Source: Clostridiaceae bacterium
GTDB taxonomy: Bacteria; Bacillota; Clostridia; Lachnospirales; Lachnospiraceae
Assembly: GCA_009911065.1 (NCBI GenBank)
Contig: QXWR01000007.1
Location: 1-64,000, forward strand
Direction: 5' to 3'
DNA length: 64,000 nucleotides
The first letter of the stretch is position 1. Each line of letters opens with the position of its first letter. Of the stretch, positions 16,654 to 25,677 are shown piece after piece. The notes beneath the pieces were generated by a model, which did not search any database, was not told the origin of the DNA, and saw nothing but the letters and a program-made list of their open reading frames with translations. A program made the translations under genes and the position numbers.

Positions 16654-17565
16654 TTAATATTCCATAAGTGATTCAAATAAATGAAATTGATGTCCATTAC
16701 GAATGTTTCTCAAAGGAACCTTTGACGCATCATAATTTGTTAATAAAGCTTCCATCATAAAATTCCTATTTTCTTCTTTTCCACCAATATGATAGTAGTG
16801 TTCTTTATTTAGTTTATAACATCCTTTCCATATGGTATCAATATATGGATTCTTTCTATATTTGTTCTCATCCCATGTAGACACCATAAATTTTGCACCG
16901 GATTGAAACAGAGCATCCCGTAAAGCAATTTCATGGTCCTCATCCCAGCTGTCATAATAATCCACATGACGCCCGATATAAGGAGGATCGCAATAGATAA
17001 AATCTTCTGTTCCGGCTTTTGCAATGGTTTCTTCAAAAGAACAGCATACAAATACCCAATCATTTTCTGAAAAAACTGTCTCCAACCGCTTCACTTGATT
17101 TACAATCTTTGTTACATAAGCTTTTGCAAATCGCTGCGGTTTATGGCCATATGGGACATTAAATTTATAATATCGGTTAAATCTTATCATTCCATTAAAA
17201 CAGCTTCGGTTAAGAAACAAAAAGTCTAAAGGATCATGATGTTGATTAAAACGCTCTCTTATTGCATAATAATGTTCATCATCTTTCTCTGCCAAGATTG
17301 CACCTTCACATTTAAGAAACTCTTTTACAATGCCTGATGTAATTTGCCCCGATTTAATCCCATTATAAAACTCAATCACATAAGGATTCGTGTCCGAAAA
17401 TACTGCCCTGTGAGGCGCCAGATTCAATCCCACTACCCCAGATCCCATAAATGGTTCATACCATACAGAATTATTGGTCAAATATACATGATCGGAAATC
17501 ATATTCACTATTTTCGTTTTAATTCCTTGAATTTTTATTGGAGGAACATAGACTTTACTTACCAT
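16654..17565 (-). CDS. Adenine-N6 DNA methyltransferase, M.EcoRV-like (D12 class)
   Basis: Motif X/I sequences PPIKIQGIKTKIV and YEPFMGSGVVGLNLAP are followed by FLFLNRSCFNGMIRFN and catalytic motif IV DPPY in YCDPPYIGRHVDYYDSW. All are closely similar to M.EcoRV and the wider Dam/DpnM alpha group. It should methylate adenine (by homology, the first A of GATATC) to protect host DNA from the convergent EcoRV-like nuclease. I chose the start at MVSKVYVPP, with AAAGGA six bases upstream; an ATG two codons earlier is too close to that site. GC content is low, as in the endonuclease gene. Confidence 0.92.
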   Translation of the reverse strand: MVSKVYVPPIKIQGIKTKIVNMISDHVYLTNNSVWYEPFMGSGVVGLNLAPHRAVFSDTNPYVIEFYNGIKSGQITSGIVKEFLKCEGAILAEKDDEHYYAIRERFNQHHDPLDFLFLNRSCFNGMIRFNRYYKFNVPYGHKPQRFAKAYVTKIVNQVKRLETVFSENDWVFVCCSFEETIAKAGTEDFIYCDPPYIGRHVDYYDSWDEDHEIALRDALFQSGAKFMVSTWDENKYRKNPYIDTIWKGCYKLNKEHYYHIGGKEENRNFMMEALLTNYDASKVPLRNIRNGHQFHLFESLMEY

Positions 17566-17697
17566 ATTCATTCCTTTCTGAAATCAAATTTAAAACTAAT
17601 TTGATTATTTGTTCCCTCTTTTTCCTCCAAATAATTTTACCGCGTTTTTCCCATAAAGTCAACGAAACCTTCACCAGCTGATTACGTGGATTTTAAA

Positions 17698-17707
17698 TGT
17701 GCAAATA
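17698..17707. promoter_or_regulatory. Putative AraC operator half-site TGTGCAAATA
   Basis: This 10-mer is identical to two direct repeats upstream of the solute-binding-protein gene at 23249 and 23270. It lies about 40 bases before the -35 of the nucleotidyltransferase promoter. Sharing between two units of the same glycan locus suggests binding by the AraC regulator encoded between them. Confidence 0.5.
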
Positions 17708-17745
17708 AAAGGAATAATCGTCCAAAGAAAAAACCATCCCCCCTA

Positions 17746-17775
17746 TTGCATTTCCAAGGTCTGGTCAGTTATACT
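17746..17775 (+). promoter_or_regulatory. Promoter of the nucleotidyltransferase-kinase operon
   Basis: TTGCAT and TATACT are separated by 18 bases and lie 32 bases before the start codon, which follows an AGGAGG ribosome-binding site. The weak -35 fits a promoter that needs an activator. Confidence 0.6.
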
Positions 17776-17807
17776 AAAGATACCACGTTTCAGAAGGAGG
17801 AAATCTT

Positions 17808-18740
17808 ATGGGAGAAGGAACAAAACCAGCTTTGGTGGTCTTAGCCGCCGGAATGGGAAGCCGTTATGGCGGATTAAAACAGATTGACCCGGTGGATGAA
17901 CATGGCAATATTATTATGGACTTTTCCATATATGACGCCAAAGAAGCCGGATTTGAAAAGGTCGTCTTCATTATTAAGAAGACCATTGAAAAAGAATTTA
18001 AAGAAAATGTAGACCGACGCATTGGACGGCACATACAAACCGAGTATGTGTATCAGGAACTGGATAAGCTGCCAGAAGGCTTTGCCATACCCGAAGGACG
18101 GGTAAAACCCTGGGGAACCGGACATGCCATTTTGTGCTGTAAGGAAGCCGTCAAAGGACCCTTTGCTGTAATCAACTCAGACGACTATTATGGCAAACAA
18201 GCTTTTCAGGAAATCTACCGTCATCTGACTTCCTGTAAAGATCAGGAGCAATACCAGTATGCCATGGTTGGTTACGAGCTGAGAAATACCATGACAGACC
18301 ATGGTTCTGTGGCCAGAGGGATCTGCTCCATTGATGAGAGAGGAAAACTTGTGGACATCCATGAGAGGACCCGCATCGAAAAACGGGGCAATGAGGGGGC
18401 TTACACAGAAGACGACGGGGCAACCTGGGTCACACTCCCCCCGGATACTACGGTTTCCATGAACCTTTGGGGATTTACAGCCAGCATTTTTAAAGAACTG
18501 GAAAATCGTTTCCCTGCATTTTTAGAGAAATCTCTTCCGGACAATCCAGTGAAATGCGAATATTTCCTGCCCTTTGTGGTAGATGAGATTTTAAAAGAGA
18601 AAAAAGCAGAGGTAACGGTATTAAAAAGCAAGGACCGGTGGTTTGGAATCACTTATAAAGAAGATAAAGAAATGGTAATTCAGGCCATCCGCCATCTAAA
18701 GGACCAGGGCCTTTATCCGGAAAAATTATGGGAGGACTAA
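17808..18740 (+). CDS. Sugar-1-phosphate nucleotidyltransferase of the GNB/LNB locus
   Basis: VVLAAGMGSRYGGLKQI is the nucleotide-binding signature of the NTP_transferase fold, and VINSDDYYG holds the metal-binding Asp of the catalytic site. At 310 residues it matches a clostridial branch annotated simply as nucleotidyltransferase. One base separates its stop from the start of the kinase gene, so the two are co-translated. In bifidobacteria the corresponding locus carries a galactose-1-phosphate uridylyltransferase; here this protein probably activates Gal-1-P or GlcNAc/GalNAc-1-P with UTP. The exact substrate is inference. Confidence 0.8.
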   Translation: MGEGTKPALVVLAAGMGSRYGGLKQIDPVDEHGNIIMDFSIYDAKEAGFEKVVFIIKKTIEKEFKENVDRRIGRHIQTEYVYQELDKLPEGFAIPEGRVKPWGTGHAILCCKEAVKGPFAVINSDDYYGKQAFQEIYRHLTSCKDQEQYQYAMVGYELRNTMTDHGSVARGICSIDERGKLVDIHERTRIEKRGNEGAYTEDDGATWVTLPPDTTVSMNLWGFTASIFKELENRFPAFLEKSLPDNPVKCEYFLPFVVDEILKEKKAEVTVLKSKDRWFGITYKEDKEMVIQAIRHLKDQGLYPEKLWED

Positions 18741-18741
18741 C

Positions 18742-19860
18742 ATGAAAAACATGGGGGATCAAAAACTGGAAGCTGCCAACGCTTTTGCCGTAAAAGGACA
18801 AATCAAAACCTGTACGCCTTACGGAAGCGGACATATAAACCATACCTTTCTCCTGGTTTGTGAAGAAAACGGAGAGGAACACTCTTACATATTGCAGCAG
18901 ATGAACCACGAAGTTTTTAAGGACATTCCAGGACTTATGAACAATGTAAGAGAAGTCACAGCATTCCTGCGCCGCCAGATTTTAGAAAACCACGGAAATC
19001 CGGACCGGGAAACCCTGAATCTAATTCCCACAAAAGACGGGAACGATTATTACAAAGACAGCCAGGGAAATTACTGGCGGACTTACCTGTTTATCTCAGA
19101 CGCCACGTGCTATGATCTGGTAGAAAAACCAGAAGACTTTTATCAGAGCGGAAAAGCCTTTGGCCGGTTTCAATGTCTTTTAGCAGACTTTCCAGCCGAG
19201 AAGCTTGTGGAAACCATTCCTGATTTTCACAATACTCCAGCCCGTTTTCTGGCCTTTCAAAAAGCAGTGGAAACGGATGTGATGCAGCGGGCCTGTCAGG
19301 TGCAGGAGGAAATCCGCTTTATTTCCAGCCGGGAAAAAGAAATGGGTCTTGCCCTTCGTATGCAGCAGGAAGGAGCGCTTCCTCTGCGGGTAAGCCATAA
19401 CGATACCAAGCTGAACAATATTATGATTGACGACGCCACAAGACAGGCGCTGTGCATTATTGACTTAGACACCATTATGCCGGGATTTTCCATTTTCGAC
19501 TATGGAGATTCCATTCGTTTTGGAGCCAACACAGCCCAGGAAGATGAAACCGATCTGTCCAAGGTATCCCTCTCACTGCCCCTTTTTGAGATCTACACAA
19601 AAGGTTATCTGGAAGGATGCGAAGGGAGATTGACAGAAACCGAAATCAAGCTGCTCCCTTATGGGGCTAAGATGATGACCTTAGAGTGCGGTATGCGTTT
19701 TCTCACAGATTATCTTCAGGGAGATGTGTACTTCCACACCAGCAGAGAAGGCCATAATCTGGACCGGTGCCGTACTCAGCTGGCCCTGGTTGCCGATATG
19801 GAAAAAAAATGGACCCAGCTGGAAAAGATTGTGGAAAAATATACAACTTACAATCCTTAG
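18742..19860 (+). CDS. nahK: N-acetylhexosamine 1-kinase-like phosphotransferase
   Basis: This is an APH/choline-kinase fold protein of 372 residues. The Brenner box SHNDTKLNNIMID (catalytic D and metal-binding N) is followed by ALCIIDLDTIMPGF (metal D), and the N-terminus GSGHINHTFLL is the nucleotide loop seen in NahK/LnpB. In the GNB/LNB pathway NahK phosphorylates the GlcNAc or GalNAc released by the GH112 phosphorylase at C1. Location in a locus with GH112 and a matching importer supports this role. The gene ends in a 4-base tail-to-tail overlap with the AraC gene. Confidence 0.85.
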   Translation: MKNMGDQKLEAANAFAVKGQIKTCTPYGSGHINHTFLLVCEENGEEHSYILQQMNHEVFKDIPGLMNNVREVTAFLRRQILENHGNPDRETLNLIPTKDGNDYYKDSQGNYWRTYLFISDATCYDLVEKPEDFYQSGKAFGRFQCLLADFPAEKLVETIPDFHNTPARFLAFQKAVETDVMQRACQVQEEIRFISSREKEMGLALRMQQEGALPLRVSHNDTKLNNIMIDDATRQALCIIDLDTIMPGFSIFDYGDSIRFGANTAQEDETDLSKVSLSLPLFEIYTKGYLEGCEGRLTETEIKLLPYGAKMMTLECGMRFLTDYLQGDVYFHTSREGHNLDRCRTQLALVADMEKKWTQLEKIVEKYTTYNP

Positions 19861-20801
19861 GACACACTCTGCCCCTCTTTTTGCGGACCGCTTTTGGGAA
19901 AGCGGTTCTCCGCAAGAAGACGGATGGAGGTAGCATATTCCGACGGAGTCATATGAGTGACCTTTTTAAACTGTCTGGAAAAATAATGGATGGAGGTATA
20001 TCCCAGCCGGTCAGCAATCTGAGTGAAATTCAGCTGATTGCTGCGGATTAGCTCCTTGGCCGTATCAATTTTCATCAGCGTAAAAAATTCTATAACCCCA
20101 CAGCCGTGAAGTTCCTGAAACAGCTTCTGTAACCGGGACCGGCTTACCAGTGTGTTTTTACAGATCGTTTCAATGGTCAGCTGTTCGTTGATGTGATCTT
20201 CCATATATCGAAGAATCCGGTTGTATGTCTCATTGGGACGACCCAGGCAGGGATAGCCCGGATTCTTTGCAGGAACCGGAAGGGGATTGGCAAAATAGCG
20301 GCGATAAAGAAGAATCAACAGCTCTTCCAGGTAATTTCGAATCAGCTGCTCTGCCCCAAAGGCAGGAGACTCACTGTTTCGAACCAGCTCTTCCTGATAA
20401 GGGTTGTCCAGACGGCCCTGAAATCCCTGGCGGGCTTCAATGATAATCTGAGCCAAAAGAGCGCTTTCCGTCTCCTGAACCGTCAAAATCTGTCCCCGAA
20501 ATGCGTCCATAGAAGGGGAATGACACTCAAAAGCAATCACCACCAGGCTGGGAGCGGTCCGACCGTTGGTGATAACATTGTGAAATTCATTGGGCTGATG
20601 AAAAATAATACTGCCTCTTTTTAAAGTGTGGCGCTGCTCTCCTGCCACTGCGTCAATCTCTCCTTTGTCTACACACAGCAGTTCCCAAAAATCGTGGCTT
20701 TCACCAGGAAAGGAAAAATCGCTCATGTAGTCAAAGTAATGAATGGAAATAATGCTCTGAACCAGTAAGGGAGTCCGCAGACGGATGCTTTTATAAGCCA
20801 T
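19857..20801 (-). CDS. AraC-family transcriptional regulator of the GNB/LNB locus
   Basis: The protein has an N-terminal cupin ligand domain (SHDFWELLCVDKGEIDAV, IFHQPNEFHNVI) and two C-terminal helix-turn-helix motifs (LTIETICKNTLVSRSRLQKLF and FTQIADRLGYTSIHYFSRQFK) ending in the family signature with TPSEY. Its position between the nucleotidyltransferase-kinase unit and the divergent GH112 gene suggests it controls both, probably as an activator that senses the disaccharide or a breakdown product. It is a candidate reader of the shared TGTGCAAATA sites. Confidence 0.87.
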   Translation of the reverse strand: MAYKSIRLRTPLLVQSIISIHYFDYMSDFSFPGESHDFWELLCVDKGEIDAVAGEQRHTLKRGSIIFHQPNEFHNVITNGRTAPSLVVIAFECHSPSMDAFRGQILTVQETESALLAQIIIEARQGFQGRLDNPYQEELVRNSESPAFGAEQLIRNYLEELLILLYRRYFANPLPVPAKNPGYPCLGRPNETYNRILRYMEDHINEQLTIETICKNTLVSRSRLQKLFQELHGCGVIEFFTLMKIDTAKELIRSNQLNFTQIADRLGYTSIHYFSRQFKKVTHMTPSEYATSIRLLAENRFPKSGPQKEGQSVS

Positions 20802-20934
20802 GAAAAATGGTGTCTCCTCGTATCATTATGGAGGGAGTATAGCATAAATTTTATTTCGGAGCAAGAGGAATGCAGCGAAGTACAAAGTACCAAGTACCAA
20901 GACAGCAGACAGCAAAAAAAAGAAGGAGAATTTT

Positions 20935-23097
20935 ATGAGTAAAAGCAAAGGCAGAGTTACGCTTCCCAGCGAGGGAGGATTTTTGGAGGAAACAAAAGAG
21001 ATGATGAACCGATGGGGCGCGGATGCCCTGCGGGACAGCGATGGAACCAAGCTTCCAGAAGACATCAAAGCCCTGGATGCTTGCATTTATACCACTTATT
21101 TTGTAGCCAGAGGACATAATGATTTTGCCAGAGATCATATGGAGGAATGCCAGCAGCTGTATCTTATGAGCCGTCCTGTGACTGCTGTGGAAGAGATGCT
21201 GAAAATTCCTTTCATGGAAGGCTATTTTGATCAGCAGGTAACACCCGATTATATCCATGACTGTAAGACATGGTGGGAGGTAATGGACCGGACCGCCGGG
21301 GAAGCTGTGAGTACAAAGGACTGGGAAGTGAATCCAGAAAAAAACCTGGTAATCATCACCAATGCCCTGCCCTTTCATGAATACACCGTATCTTTTCTGG
21401 TTTTTGCCATCTGGGACCCTACACAGATGTACAATCATATTACCAACGACTGGGGAGATAAACCTCACGAGATTCCTTTTGATGTGCGATGTCCTGCCTC
21501 CGGCCAATTTGCCAAAGAATATTTGATTCAGTGGTTAAAGGACAACCCCAGAACCGATGTAGTCCGTTTTACCACCTTTTTCTATCATTTCACTTTGGTC
21601 TTTAATGACAAAGCCAAAGAGAAATTTGTAGACTGGTTTGGCTACGGGGCCACCGTGTCAGTCCCCGCATTGGAGGAATTTGAAAAAGAATATGGCTATA
21701 GATTAAGGCCAGAAGACATTGTGGACAACGGATATTATAACTCCACCTTCCGGGTTCCCTCCAAACGGTATCTGGATTACATGGATTTTATCCAGCGGTT
21801 TGTGGCCAAAAAGGCCAAAGAGCTGGTTGACCTGGTTCACGAGGCAGGCCGGGAAGCCATGATGTTCTTAGGAGACAACTGGATTGGAACTGAGCCTTAC
21901 GGGAACTATTTTCCTCAAATCGGTCTGGACGCAGTGGTGGGAAGCGTAGGCGGAGGAGCCACTCTCCGGCTCATCTCAGATATTCCGGGAGTCCGGTACA
22001 CAGAAGGCCGTTTTCTCCCCTACTTTTTCCCGGATACCTTTTATGAAGGCAACGACCCTTGTGTGGAAGCCAGAGAAAACTGGCTTGGGGCAAGAAGAGC
22101 CTTAATGCGCAAGCCTGTGGACCGGATTGGCTATGGGGGATATTTAAGCCTTGCATATAAATTCCCTGCTTTTGTCGATTATATTGAGCAGGTGACGGAT
22201 GAATTTCGCGAGATTTACGACAACATTGCTGGAAGCAAGCCCTACTGCGGACTCAAAGTGGCTGTGTTAAACAGCTGGGGACGACTTCGCTCCTGGCAGG
22301 CTTTTATGGTGGCCCATGCTCTCTGGTATAAACAAACCTACTCTTATTTTGGGATTCTGGAAGCATTAAGCGGAGCCAGTGTGGATGTGGTGTTTTTAAG
22401 CTTTGATGATATCAAAAAAACCGGGATTCCGGAAGATGTGGATGTGATCATCAACGCAGGGGCCGCGAATACCGCATTTTCCGGCGGGGAAGAATGGCTT
22501 AACCTGGAACTTGTCACTGCCCTGCGCCGCTTTGTCTGGCAGGGCGGCGGTTTTGTAGGTGTGGGAGAACCTACGGCCACTCTCAATGGAGGACGATTCT
22601 TCCAGCTGGCAGACGTGTTGGGCGTTGATTTAGAGTTGGGCTTTTCTCTGTCCACGGACAAATATTTTACCCAGGCAAAGCCACAGCATTTCCTCACAGA
22701 AGACCGGAAAGAACCCTTTGACTTTGGGGAGAGCGTAAAAAATGTCTACGCCCTTTCTCCCAATACAGAGATTGTGGAATTTTCAGACGGAGAAGTACAC
22801 ATCAGCGCCCATGATTATGGAAACGGAAGAGGCGTCTATATAGCCGGACTGCCTTACAGTTATGAAAACACCCGGCTTTTCCTCCGCAGCCTGTATTACA
22901 GCGCCAGAAAGGAAAAGGAACTGAAACGTTGGTATGCAGACAATCCTCTTTGTGAAGTCCATGCGTATCCGGAAACTGGGAAATATGCAATTCTCAACAA
23001 TTCGGAAAAACCACAGTGTACCGAAGTGTATGACGGTTTTGGTAATGTGAGTCAGATCCGTCTGGAAGGAGGCCAGATTCTCTGGAAGAAAATGTAA
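20935..23097 (+). CDS. lnpA: GH112 1,3-beta-galactosyl-N-acetylhexosamine phosphorylase
   Basis: The 720-residue length and the whole sequence match GLNBP enzymes: the N-terminal GRVTLPSEGGF, RWGADALRDSDGTKLP (with the acid/base Asp region), TTFFYHFTLVF, MFLGDNWIGTEPYG and VGSVGGGATLRLISDIPGV. The enzyme phosphorolyses galacto-N-biose from mucin or lacto-N-biose from milk glycans to Gal-1-phosphate and GalNAc or GlcNAc. It acts in the cytoplasm, and no signal peptide is present, consistent with import of the disaccharide by the downstream ABC transporter. The start follows AAGAAGGAGAATTTT. Which disaccharide is preferred cannot be read. Confidence 0.93.
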   Translation: MSKSKGRVTLPSEGGFLEETKEMMNRWGADALRDSDGTKLPEDIKALDACIYTTYFVARGHNDFARDHMEECQQLYLMSRPVTAVEEMLKIPFMEGYFDQQVTPDYIHDCKTWWEVMDRTAGEAVSTKDWEVNPEKNLVIITNALPFHEYTVSFLVFAIWDPTQMYNHITNDWGDKPHEIPFDVRCPASGQFAKEYLIQWLKDNPRTDVVRFTTFFYHFTLVFNDKAKEKFVDWFGYGATVSVPALEEFEKEYGYRLRPEDIVDNGYYNSTFRVPSKRYLDYMDFIQRFVAKKAKELVDLVHEAGREAMMFLGDNWIGTEPYGNYFPQIGLDAVVGSVGGGATLRLISDIPGVRYTEGRFLPYFFPDTFYEGNDPCVEARENWLGARRALMRKPVDRIGYGGYLSLAYKFPAFVDYIEQVTDEFREIYDNIAGSKPYCGLKVAVLNSWGRLRSWQAFMVAHALWYKQTYSYFGILEALSGASVDVVFLSFDDIKKTGIPEDVDVIINAGAANTAFSGGEEWLNLELVTALRRFVWQGGGFVGVGEPTATLNGGRFFQLADVLGVDLELGFSLSTDKYFTQAKPQHFLTEDRKEPFDFGESVKNVYALSPNTEIVEFSDGEVHISAHDYGNGRGVYIAGLPYSYENTRLFLRSLYYSARKEKELKRWYADNPLCEVHAYPETGKYAILNNSEKPQCTEVYDGFGNVSQIRLEGGQILWKKM

Positions 23098-23248
23098 AAA
23101 TCCTACGGTGTTCTTCTTGAAAAGAGATTCGGTCAAAAATCAACGCTGCAATCAATCCACATAGAACACGGGAAACTCTTGGCAAAAACAGCCACAACAT
23201 TGTGAAAAACCCGGGAACAACTATACATTTTTACCACAAATATCCCAA

Positions 23249-23304
23249 TGTGCAAATATACAGGTTGATTGTGCAAATATTTTTCTGTGCAATTTTACTA
23301 TACT
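23249..23304 (+). promoter_or_regulatory. AraC-type operator array and promoter of the GNB/LNB transporter
   Basis: TGTGCAAATA occurs at 23249-23258 and 23270-23279, exactly 21 bases (two helical turns) apart, and a degenerate copy TGTGCAATTT at 23286-23295. A -10 TATACT lies at 23299-23304, about 50 bases before the start codon. There is no good -35, as expected for a promoter activated by an AraC-type protein bound to the direct repeats. Confidence 0.6.
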
Positions 23305-23354
23305 AAATCTATAAGAAACGAAGAAATGCAACAAAAAAGAGGAGGATATTTTTT

Positions 23355-24689
23355 ATGAAGAAAAAAGTAATGGCATTGGTTTTATCATCCGCAATGGCTG
23401 TTTCTCTCGCTGCATGCGGCGGAGGCGGCGGACAGACTACGAACACAACCGCAGCGGACGCGGGAGGCGGAACCACAGAAGCCCCTGCACAAAGCGGCCA
23501 AGACAGCGCAGCAGCGCCGGCGGAGGGCGGAGCTGGTCTGGTGTACTGGTCCATGTGGGAGGCCACGGAGCCTCAGGGACAGGCGATTCAGGCAGCGGTT
23601 GATAAGTTTACGGAAGACACCGGTGTCAGCGTGGACTTACAGTTTAAAGGCCGCACCGGTATCCGGGAAGGCCTGCAGCCAGCTCTGGACGCAGGAACTA
23701 ATATTGATCTGTTTGATGAAGATATTGACCGTGTAAACTCTACCTGGGGCCAATATCTGATGGATTTGGAAGAACTGGCAAAAGCTGCAGACTATGAAGC
23801 TACTGCCAATGCAGGTCTGATGGCCGCATGTCGGGAAGTAGGAGGAGGAACCTTAAAGTCCATCCCCTATCAGCCCAATGTATTTGCATTTTTCTACAAT
23901 CAGGCGATTTTTGACGAGGCAGGCATCACTGCTGTTCCCACTACCTGGGAAGAACTGGATGCCGTCTGCGCCAAAATTAAAGAAGCCGGATACACACCGA
24001 TTACATGTGATGACGCTTATATTACCTGTATGTTTGGTTATCATATGAGCCGGCTGGTAGGAGAGCCAAAGACAGAAGAGATCGTAAAAGGCGGCCTTTG
24101 GGATGACCCATCTGTAACTGCCACTGCACAGGCTTACGCAGATTTTGCCAGCAAAGGCTATTTCTCCGAGACCATCGCTTCCAACGTATGGCCGGCAGGA
24201 CAGAATCAGGAACTGGCTATGGGAACAGCCGCCATGTACTTAAATGGTTCCTGGCTTCCCAATGAAGTAAAAGATATGGCTGGCGACGACTTTGTGTGGG
24301 GATGTTTCAGCTACCCGGCAGTAGAAGGCGGAACCGATGGAGTTGACGCTGCTAACTACGGCGCTCAGGTGCTGGCAATCAACAAAGATTCCAAGAACGC
24401 AGAAGACGCATTCAAGCTGATCTGCTACATCACTCAGGGAGAATTTGACAAAATGCTCTCCGAAATGTCTGTAGGTATTCCTGCTGACTCCAACAACAGC
24501 GAATGGCCGGAGCTGATCGCTTGTGTGAAGCCAGTTATGGACAGCATGAACACCCGCTATCCGTGGGCTGCAGGCGCTGAGGCCAACGCAGATCTGACTC
24601 CGATTATCAAGGAAAACTTCTTGAAGCTTTGCGGAGGCAGCATTGATGCACAAGGCTTTGTGGACGCTTTGAAGAAAGCTGGCAATTAA
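23355..24689 (+). CDS. Solute-binding lipoprotein of the GNB/LNB ABC importer
   Basis: The signal peptide ends in lipobox SLAAC at about residue 21 and is followed by a Gly/Thr/Ala-rich linker. The rest is a family 1 extracellular sugar-binding protein (GRTGIREGLQPALDAGTNIDL, WEELDAVCAKIKEAGYTPI, AAMYLNGSW). It captures the disaccharide for the two permeases downstream. The 444-residue length is typical. The start follows AGAGGAGGATATTTTTT. A strong terminator follows, so the binding protein is probably made in excess of the permeases. Confidence 0.9.
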   Translation: MKKKVMALVLSSAMAVSLAACGGGGGQTTNTTAADAGGGTTEAPAQSGQDSAAAPAEGGAGLVYWSMWEATEPQGQAIQAAVDKFTEDTGVSVDLQFKGRTGIREGLQPALDAGTNIDLFDEDIDRVNSTWGQYLMDLEELAKAADYEATANAGLMAACREVGGGTLKSIPYQPNVFAFFYNQAIFDEAGITAVPTTWEELDAVCAKIKEAGYTPITCDDAYITCMFGYHMSRLVGEPKTEEIVKGGLWDDPSVTATAQAYADFASKGYFSETIASNVWPAGQNQELAMGTAAMYLNGSWLPNEVKDMAGDDFVWGCFSYPAVEGGTDGVDAANYGAQVLAINKDSKNAEDAFKLICYITQGEFDKMLSEMSVGIPADSNNSEWPELIACVKPVMDSMNTRYPWAAGAEANADLTPIIKENFLKLCGGSIDAQGFVDALKKAGN

Positions 24690-24692
24690 TTG

Positions 24693-24727
24693 AAAAAAGG
24701 CGGCAGGGGTAGGCTGCCGCCTTTTTT
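24693..24727 (+). terminator. Intra-operon terminator after the binding-protein gene
   Basis: A 14-bp A/T-flanked stem, AAAAAAGGCGGCAG / CTGCCGCCTTTTTT, with a 7-base loop is a textbook Rho-independent terminator. It sits between the binding-protein gene and the permeases and probably lets only part of the transcription through. Confidence 0.85.
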
Positions 24728-24757
24728 ATTCTGATTACTGAAAGGGGGAATCTTTAG

Positions 24758-25663
24758 ATGAAACGTAATAAAGGTATGATCCTACTTTTTCTGACTCCCG
24801 CCGTATTGATGTTTTCCATCATCTTTTTGTATCCCATTGTCCGCACCATCCTCATGAGTTTTTTCAAGATTGACGGGATCACTGACCCGGTAGGCAAATG
24901 GCAGTTTACAGGCCTGAGCAATTTTATCAAGCTTGCCAACACCAGCCTGTTTCGCATATCCATGTGGAACCTGTTTCGGATCTGGCTGATCGGCGGCATT
25001 ATCGTCATGTCTCTGGCTCTTTTGTTTGCTGTGATCATTACCAGCGGAATCCGCTTTAAAAGCTTTTTCCGGGCAGTCATCTATCTTCCCAACATTGTCA
25101 GTGCAGTTGCCTTGGCTACCATGTGGCTCCAGTACGTTTACAGCCCAAAATTCGGACTTTTAAAAACCGTATTTACCAATTTGGGTCTCACCTCTCTGGC
25201 CAAGGTTCAGTGGCTGGACAATGATCACAAGTTTATGGCCCTTTTGCTGGCCTACTGTTTTGGAATGGTCGGTTATCACATGCTGATCTTTGCCAGCGGC
25301 ATTGAGCGCATCAGCTCTGACTATTTTGAGGCCGCCACTTTGGACGGGGCCAACAAAATCAATCAGTTCCGCTACATTACCCTGCCTTTGCTAAAAGGGG
25401 TTTTTAAGACGAATATTACCATGTGGAGCGTTACCAGCGTAGGATTTTTCGTGTGGTCTCAGCTGTTTTCCACTGTGACCGCAGACACTCAGACCATCAC
25501 TCCCATGGTTTACATGTACATGCAGATCTTTGGCGCAGGCAACAGTATCACCGAACGAAACTCTGGCCTGGGAGCTGCTATTGGCGTCCTGTTAAGCATC
25601 TGTGTGGTAGCTGTATTCTGGCTGTGCAACCATCTTTTAAGGGATGACGATCTGGAATTTTAA
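24758..25663 (+). CDS. ABC sugar permease, MalF type
   Basis: About six transmembrane helices in 301 residues and the permease EAA loop YFEAATLDGANKINQFRYITLP, which contacts the ATPase, identify the first integral membrane subunit of a carbohydrate importer. With the neighbouring permease and binding protein it should import GNB/LNB. No ATPase gene is present; such clostridial importers share a MsmX-type ATPase encoded elsewhere. The start follows GGGGGAATCTTTAG. Confidence 0.9.
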   Translation: MKRNKGMILLFLTPAVLMFSIIFLYPIVRTILMSFFKIDGITDPVGKWQFTGLSNFIKLANTSLFRISMWNLFRIWLIGGIIVMSLALLFAVIITSGIRFKSFFRAVIYLPNIVSAVALATMWLQYVYSPKFGLLKTVFTNLGLTSLAKVQWLDNDHKFMALLLAYCFGMVGYHMLIFASGIERISSDYFEAATLDGANKINQFRYITLPLLKGVFKTNITMWSVTSVGFFVWSQLFSTVTADTQTITPMVYMYMQIFGAGNSITERNSGLGAAIGVLLSICVVAVFWLCNHLLRDDDLEF

Positions 25664-25677
25664 AGGAGGGGAAACTT

